From positions 1 to 9,866 of the forward strand of contig DASPTH010000201.1 of the NCBI GenBank assembly GCA_035623515.1: a DNA stretch of 9,866 nt, written 5' to 3'. The stretch is from DASPTH01 sp035623515 (GTDB lineage Bacteria > Actinomycetota > Acidimicrobiia > IMCC26256 > DASPTH01). The stretch's first letter is position 1. Each line of letters starts with the position of its first letter. The position numbers and the translations under genes were made by a program. The notes beneath the pieces are model-generated. The model saw nothing but the letters and a program-made list of their open reading frames with translations, did no database searches and had not been told where the DNA came from. Shown piece after piece: positions 6,801-9,866 of the stretch.

Positions 6801-6853
6801 CCCCGCGCGCCCGGTTCTGCGAACAGCTGCCGCCTACGATTCCTCGACCATGA
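6791..6853 (+). CDS. Possible 20-codon leader ORF overlapping the GT4 start
   Basis: ATG at 6791 opens a 20-codon frame (starting MASAPRARF and ending PTIPRP) whose TGA at 6851-6853 overlaps the GT4 ATG at 6850 in an ATGA. An excellent Shine-Dalgarno, AGGAGGAG at 6777-6784, lies 6 bases upstream. That layout would couple translation of the peptide and the glycosyltransferase. Against it, the Shine-Dalgarno lies within the tandem repeat and may be incidental, and a TACGAT box at 6835-6840 suggests that the GT4 message can start downstream of this ORF. The peptide shows no recognisable motif. Confidence 0.25.
   Translation: MASAPRARFCEQLPPTIPRP
6835..6840 (+). promoter_or_regulatory. -10 box (TACGAT) of the GT4/AftD operon
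   Basis: TACGAT matches TAnnnT and is followed by 9 bases and then the ATG at 6850, the same spacing as at the other promoters here, so a leaderless transcript is likely. No good -35 is seen. The box lies outside the tandem repeat, in unique sequence. Confidence 0.45.
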
Positions 6854-8067
6854 CCCGACCTCGCGCGCGCGCGTCCGGGGGCACGCGCCCGGCGGCTTCC
6901 GGGCACGACGCCGAGGTCGCCAAACTCGGCGACATCGCCGGCGAGGCCGGCATCGAGCGGGTGAGCATCCTGGCCTGGCGCGACCTCGACGATCCCGAAG
7001 CGGGAGGATCGGAGCGCCACGCGTCGAACATCGCCGCGCTGTGGGCGGAAGCGGGCATCGAGGTCACGATGCGCACGTCGTACGCCGCCAACCACCCCGT
7101 GGTGAGCTGGCGCGACGGTTACCGCGTCATCCGGAAGGCGGGCCGGTACCTCGTGTTCCCGCGGGCGGCGTTCAGCGAGATGATGGGATGGCACGGCGGC
7201 CGCGACGGCCTCGTCGAGATCTGGAACGGGATGCCGTTCTTCTCACCCTTGTGGGCGCGCACGACCCACGTCACGTGGTTGCACCACGTCCACGCGGAGA
7301 TGTGGCGCATGACGCTGCCGCCGCGGCTCGCGGCCTTCGGCAACCTCGTCGAGTCGCGGGTCGCGCCCCCGATCTACCGCCACACGCCGATCATCACGCT
7401 CTCGGAGTCGAGCCGCCGGGAGTTGGTGCACGACCTCAAGTTCCGCCCGCAACTCGTGTCGGTCGTGCCGCCCGGGATCGACCCGCAGTACACGGCCGGC
7501 GCGGCCAAGAGCCCGGAGCCGCTCGTGGTCGCGGTGGGTCGCCTGGTGCCGGTGAAGCGCTACGACATGCTCGTCGACGCGCTCGTCGCCCTGAAACCGC
7601 GGCACCCGGCGCTTCGGGCGGTGATCGTGGGGGAGGGCTACAGCCGGCCCGAACTGGAGTCCCAGATCCGCGCGGCCCGCGCCGAGGACTGGATCACGAT
7701 GCCCGGCCGTCTCGACGACGCCGAAGTCGTCGATCTGTACCAGCGCGCGTGGGTCCTCTCGATGACATCGTTGCGGGAGGGCTGGGGCATGATCGTCACC
7801 GAGGCTGCCGCGTGCGGGACTCCCGCGGTGGTCACCCGGGTGCCGGGGTTCGTCGACGCCGTCGTGGAGGGCGAGACCGGGTTGCTCGCCGACGGGCGCG
7901 ACGACCTCGTCGCGGGCCTGCACACCGTGCTCGCCGACGGCGACCTGCGGGCGCGGCTCGGCGAGCACGCCCGTGAGTACGCCGCCCGGTTCACCTGGGA
8001 AGCGACCGCGCGCGGGACCTTGGAGGTGCTGGCGCAGGCCGCGATTCGACGCCGCGCCAAGCAGTGA
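6850..8067 (+). CDS. Family 4 glycosyltransferase (GT-B fold)
   Basis: A 405-residue cytoplasmic or membrane-associated GT-B enzyme transferring a sugar from a nucleotide-sugar to a growing glycan. The acceptor domain begins near residue 38 with VSILAWRDLDDPEAGGSERH, a GGxE loop typical of GT4. The donor domain carries VAVGRLVPVKRYDML with R231 and K236 for phosphate contact, VIVGEGYSRPEL, and the E-x7-E element of REGWGMIVTEAAACGTP with E310 and E318. These features imply a retaining enzyme. ATG at 6850 is favoured by a TACGAT box 9 bases upstream. The first 37 residues are low-complexity and outside the fold, so a GTG at 6961 is an alternative start. Its stop overlaps the AftD-like start (GTGA), so the two are translationally coupled and probably act in one pathway. 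The exact sugar is unknown. Confidence 0.93.
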   Translation: MTRPRARASGGTRPAASGHDAEVAKLGDIAGEAGIERVSILAWRDLDDPEAGGSERHASNIAALWAEAGIEVTMRTSYAANHPVVSWRDGYRVIRKAGRYLVFPRAAFSEMMGWHGGRDGLVEIWNGMPFFSPLWARTTHVTWLHHVHAEMWRMTLPPRLAAFGNLVESRVAPPIYRHTPIITLSESSRRELVHDLKFRPQLVSVVPPGIDPQYTAGAAKSPEPLVVAVGRLVPVKRYDMLVDALVALKPRHPALRAVIVGEGYSRPELESQIRAARAEDWITMPGRLDDAEVVDLYQRAWVLSMTSLREGWGMIVTEAAACGTPAVVTRVPGFVDAVVEGETGLLADGRDDLVAGLHTVLADGDLRARLGEHAREYAARFTWEATARGTLEVLAQAAIRRRAKQ

Positions 8068-9866
8068 CCGCGACGCTCACCGCGCGGTCGACGCGCGCGC
8101 CGTCGGACGTCGTCGCGGACACGACGTCCGGTCCCCTCCGTGTCCTCGGCTACGCCGCGCTCGCCGCGATCGCCTACGTGCCGCTGCTCCTCACCTCGCG
8201 TGGGGAAGTCGTCGCCGACACGAAGAGCTACCTCTACCTCGATCCCAACCGTTTGCTCGAACGCGCGCCGTCGATGTGGGACCCCAACATCGGCCTCGGC
8301 ACCGTCACCCACCAGAACATCGGCTACCTGTTCCCGATGGGGCCGTACTACGCGGTCACCCACTTCCTCGGCGCTCCCGCCTGGGTGTCGCAGCGGATCT
8401 GGCTCGGCACCGTGTTGCTGTTCGCGGCCCTCGGTGTCCTGTTCCTGCTGCGCACGCTGCACGTCCACGGCCCGGGAGTGGTCGCGGCGGCGCTCGTCTT
8501 CATGCTCTCGCCCTACCTGCTCGACTTCGCCGCGCGACTGTCGGTGATCCTCCTGCCTTGGGCGGGGCTGCCGTGGATGCTCGCCCTCGTGATCCGCGCG
8601 TTACGCGACGGTGGATGGCGCTACCCGGCCATCCTTGCCATCGTCGTGCAGGTCGTGGGCAGCGTGAACGCGACCGCGCTCGTGTTCGCGGGCATCGTCC
8701 CGGTCATGTGGGTCGCCTACGCGTGGCTGGTCACGCGCGAGGTCGACTGGCGGCGCGTCCTCTCCACCGTGGCGAAGATCGTCCTCCTCGCCGGGTTGAC
8801 GTCGATCTGGTGGGTCGTCGGGTTGGCGATCCAGAGCGCGTACGGCCTCGACATCCTGAAATTCACCGAGACCCTCGCGACGGTCTCGCACGCGTCGTTG
8901 CCGAGCGAGGTGCTTCGAGGCCTCGGCTACTGGTTCTTCTACGGCGGCGACAAGATCGGGCCGTGGATCGACCCGAGCGTGCGCTACACGCAGGACCTGT
9001 GGCTCATCGCCAGCAGCTACGCGGTGCCACTCGCCGCGTTCGTCGGTGCGAGCATCGTCCGCTGGCGACACCGGGCCTTCTTCGTGCTCGTCCTCGTCGT
9101 CGGCTTCGTCATCGCCGTCGGTGCGTACCCGTACGACGACCCGTCGGCGCTCGGCAGCCTCTTCAAGTCGTTCGCGGCGTCGTCGAGCTTCGGGCTCGCG
9201 TTGCGGAGCACGGCGCGCGCCGTCCCGCTCCTCGTGCTCGGCGGCGCGGTGCTCATCGGGCTCGCGGTGAACGCGCTCGCCGACGCGTGGTCGGCACGCG
9301 GCTGGCGCGTGGCGGGGATCGGCCTCGCCGCCCTCGTCATCCTGCTCGCGGCAGTGAACCTCCCGTCGTTGTGGGACCGTAACCTGCTCGGCGAGAACCT
9401 GATGCGGCCGGAGACGATCCCGGCGTACTGGACGGACGCGATCTCCGCCCTCGACGCGGGGCCGCACGACACGCGCGTGCTCGAGATCCCGGGCGCCGAC
9501 TTCGCCTCCTACCGGTGGGGCAACACGGTGGACCCGATCACGCCCGGTCTGATGGACCGTCCCTATGTGGCGCGCGAGCTGGTGCCGTGGGGGTCGCCGG
9601 CCGGCACCGATCTCCTGAACGCGCTCGACCGCCGGCTGCAGGAGGGCGTGCTCGACCCGTCGTCGATCGCGCCGGTCGCTCGGCTCGTGAGCGCGGGATC
9701 GATCCTCTACCGCGCCGACCTCCAAACCGACCGCTACAACCTGGCGCGCGCCACGCCCACGTGGCTGCTGCTCAACTCGCCGCGGCCGAGCGGGCTCGGC
9801 CCGCCCGCGAAGTACGGCACCGGACTGGGCCCGCCGCTGCGCGTTCCCCAGGACGATGAGCTGCTG
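8064..9866 (+). CDS. aftD: AftD-like alpha-(1->3)-arabinofuranosyltransferase, N-terminal 601 residues
   Basis: The frame is open for 601 codons from GTG at 8064 to the window edge. The product matches the AftD/DUF3367 family, membrane GT-C enzymes that in mycobacteria add arabinofuranose from decaprenyl-phosphoarabinose to cell-wall arabinan and are about 1,400 residues long. The first outer loop VVADTKSYLYLDPNRLL has the likely catalytic Asp (D52). Family-typical blocks follow: SMWDPNIGLGTVTHQNIGYLFPMGPYY, LSPYLLDFAARLSVILLPWAGLPW, GSVNATALVF and, in the outer domain, DPITPGLMDRPYVARELVPWGS and LLNALDRRLQEG. Around a dozen hydrophobic helices precede the soluble part, which starts near residue 440. 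The start overlaps the GT4 stop by 4 bases with no strong Shine-Dalgarno, so expression depends on the upstream gene. Arabinan as substrate is inferred from the family; another outer polysaccharide is possible outside mycolate-bearing taxa. Confidence 0.9.
   Translation, partial: MTATLTARSTRAPSDVVADTTSGPLRVLGYAALAAIAYVPLLLTSRGEVVADTKSYLYLDPNRLLERAPSMWDPNIGLGTVTHQNIGYLFPMGPYYAVTHFLGAPAWVSQRIWLGTVLLFAALGVLFLLRTLHVHGPGVVAAALVFMLSPYLLDFAARLSVILLPWAGLPWMLALVIRALRDGGWRYPAILAIVVQVVGSVNATALVFAGIVPVMWVAYAWLVTREVDWRRVLSTVAKIVLLAGLTSIWWVVGLAIQSAYGLDILKFTETLATVSHASLPSEVLRGLGYWFFYGGDKIGPWIDPSVRYTQDLWLIASSYAVPLAAFVGASIVRWRHRAFFVLVLVVGFVIAVGAYPYDDPSALGSLFKSFAASSSFGLALRSTARAVPLLVLGGAVLIGLAVNALADAWSARGWRVAGIGLAALVILLAAVNLPSLWDRNLLGENLMRPETIPAYWTDAISALDAGPHDTRVLEIPGADFASYRWGNTVDPITPGLMDRPYVARELVPWGSPAGTDLLNALDRRLQEGVLDPSSIAPVARLVSAGSILYRADLQTDRYNLARATPTWLLLNSPRPSGLGPPAKYGTGLGPPLRVPQDDELL

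Noticed and set aside
6717..7976. Plus-strand open frame of 419 codons overlapping the GT4 gene
   Set aside because: Its Arg/Gly/Pro-rich translation is a frame-shifted shadow of the GT4 enzyme, which carries the EX7E and phosphate-binding motifs in the true frame.
7973..9382. Plus-strand open frame of 469 codons overlapping the AftD-like gene
   Set aside because: It is Arg-rich and without membrane segments, while the frame starting at 8064 gives a clean AftD-family protein.

Overview
This is a high-GC bacterial window with the look of Actinomycetota. Codons end strongly in G or C, GTG starts occur, TAnnnT boxes sit 8-10 bases ahead of start codons (a leaderless layout), and an AftD-type arabinofuranosyltransferase is present. 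I would guess a class such as Acidimicrobiia, but that is inference; no marker gene is present. The theme is extracytoplasmic glycan assembly and modification. I see no tRNA, rRNA, IS element or CRISPR.

Layout. (1) Positions 1-2222, minus strand: two tandem paralogous GT-C membrane glycosyltransferases of the GT39/PMT_2 type, joined by a 4-base ATGA overlap. The downstream one runs off the left edge. (2) An 80-bp divergent promoter region (2223-2302) holds a TAnnnT box for each direction and a perfect 9+9 bp inverted repeat. (3) Positions 2303-5819, plus strand: an acyltransferase-3/SGNH fusion protein and, 10 bp later, a metallo-beta-lactamase-fold protein that recalls the CMP-Neu5Ac hydroxylase MBL domain without a Rieske domain. 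(4) Positions 5825-6610, minus strand: a class I SAM methyltransferase, convergent with the MBL gene across a 5-bp gap that forms a small hairpin. (5) Positions 6611-6849: a divergent intergenic region filled mostly by a 56-bp tandem repeat (three full units and the start of a fourth). (6) Positions 6850-9866, plus strand: a GT4 glycosyltransferase overlapping by 4 bases (GTGA) with an AftD-like arabinofuranosyltransferase that runs off the right edge.

How they may work together (inference). A cytoplasmic GT4 enzyme would build a lipid-linked or polyprenyl-linked glycan. The GT-C enzymes (two GT39-like and AftD-like) would add sugars on the outer face from polyprenyl-phosphate donors. The AT3-SGNH protein would O-acylate the surface polymer. 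The methyltransferase and the MBL protein are candidate modifying enzymes with unknown substrates. The unusual points are the promoter-proximal 56-bp tandem array, a possible 20-codon leader ORF overlapping the GT4 start, and the CMAH-like MBL protein paired with a surface acyltransferase.
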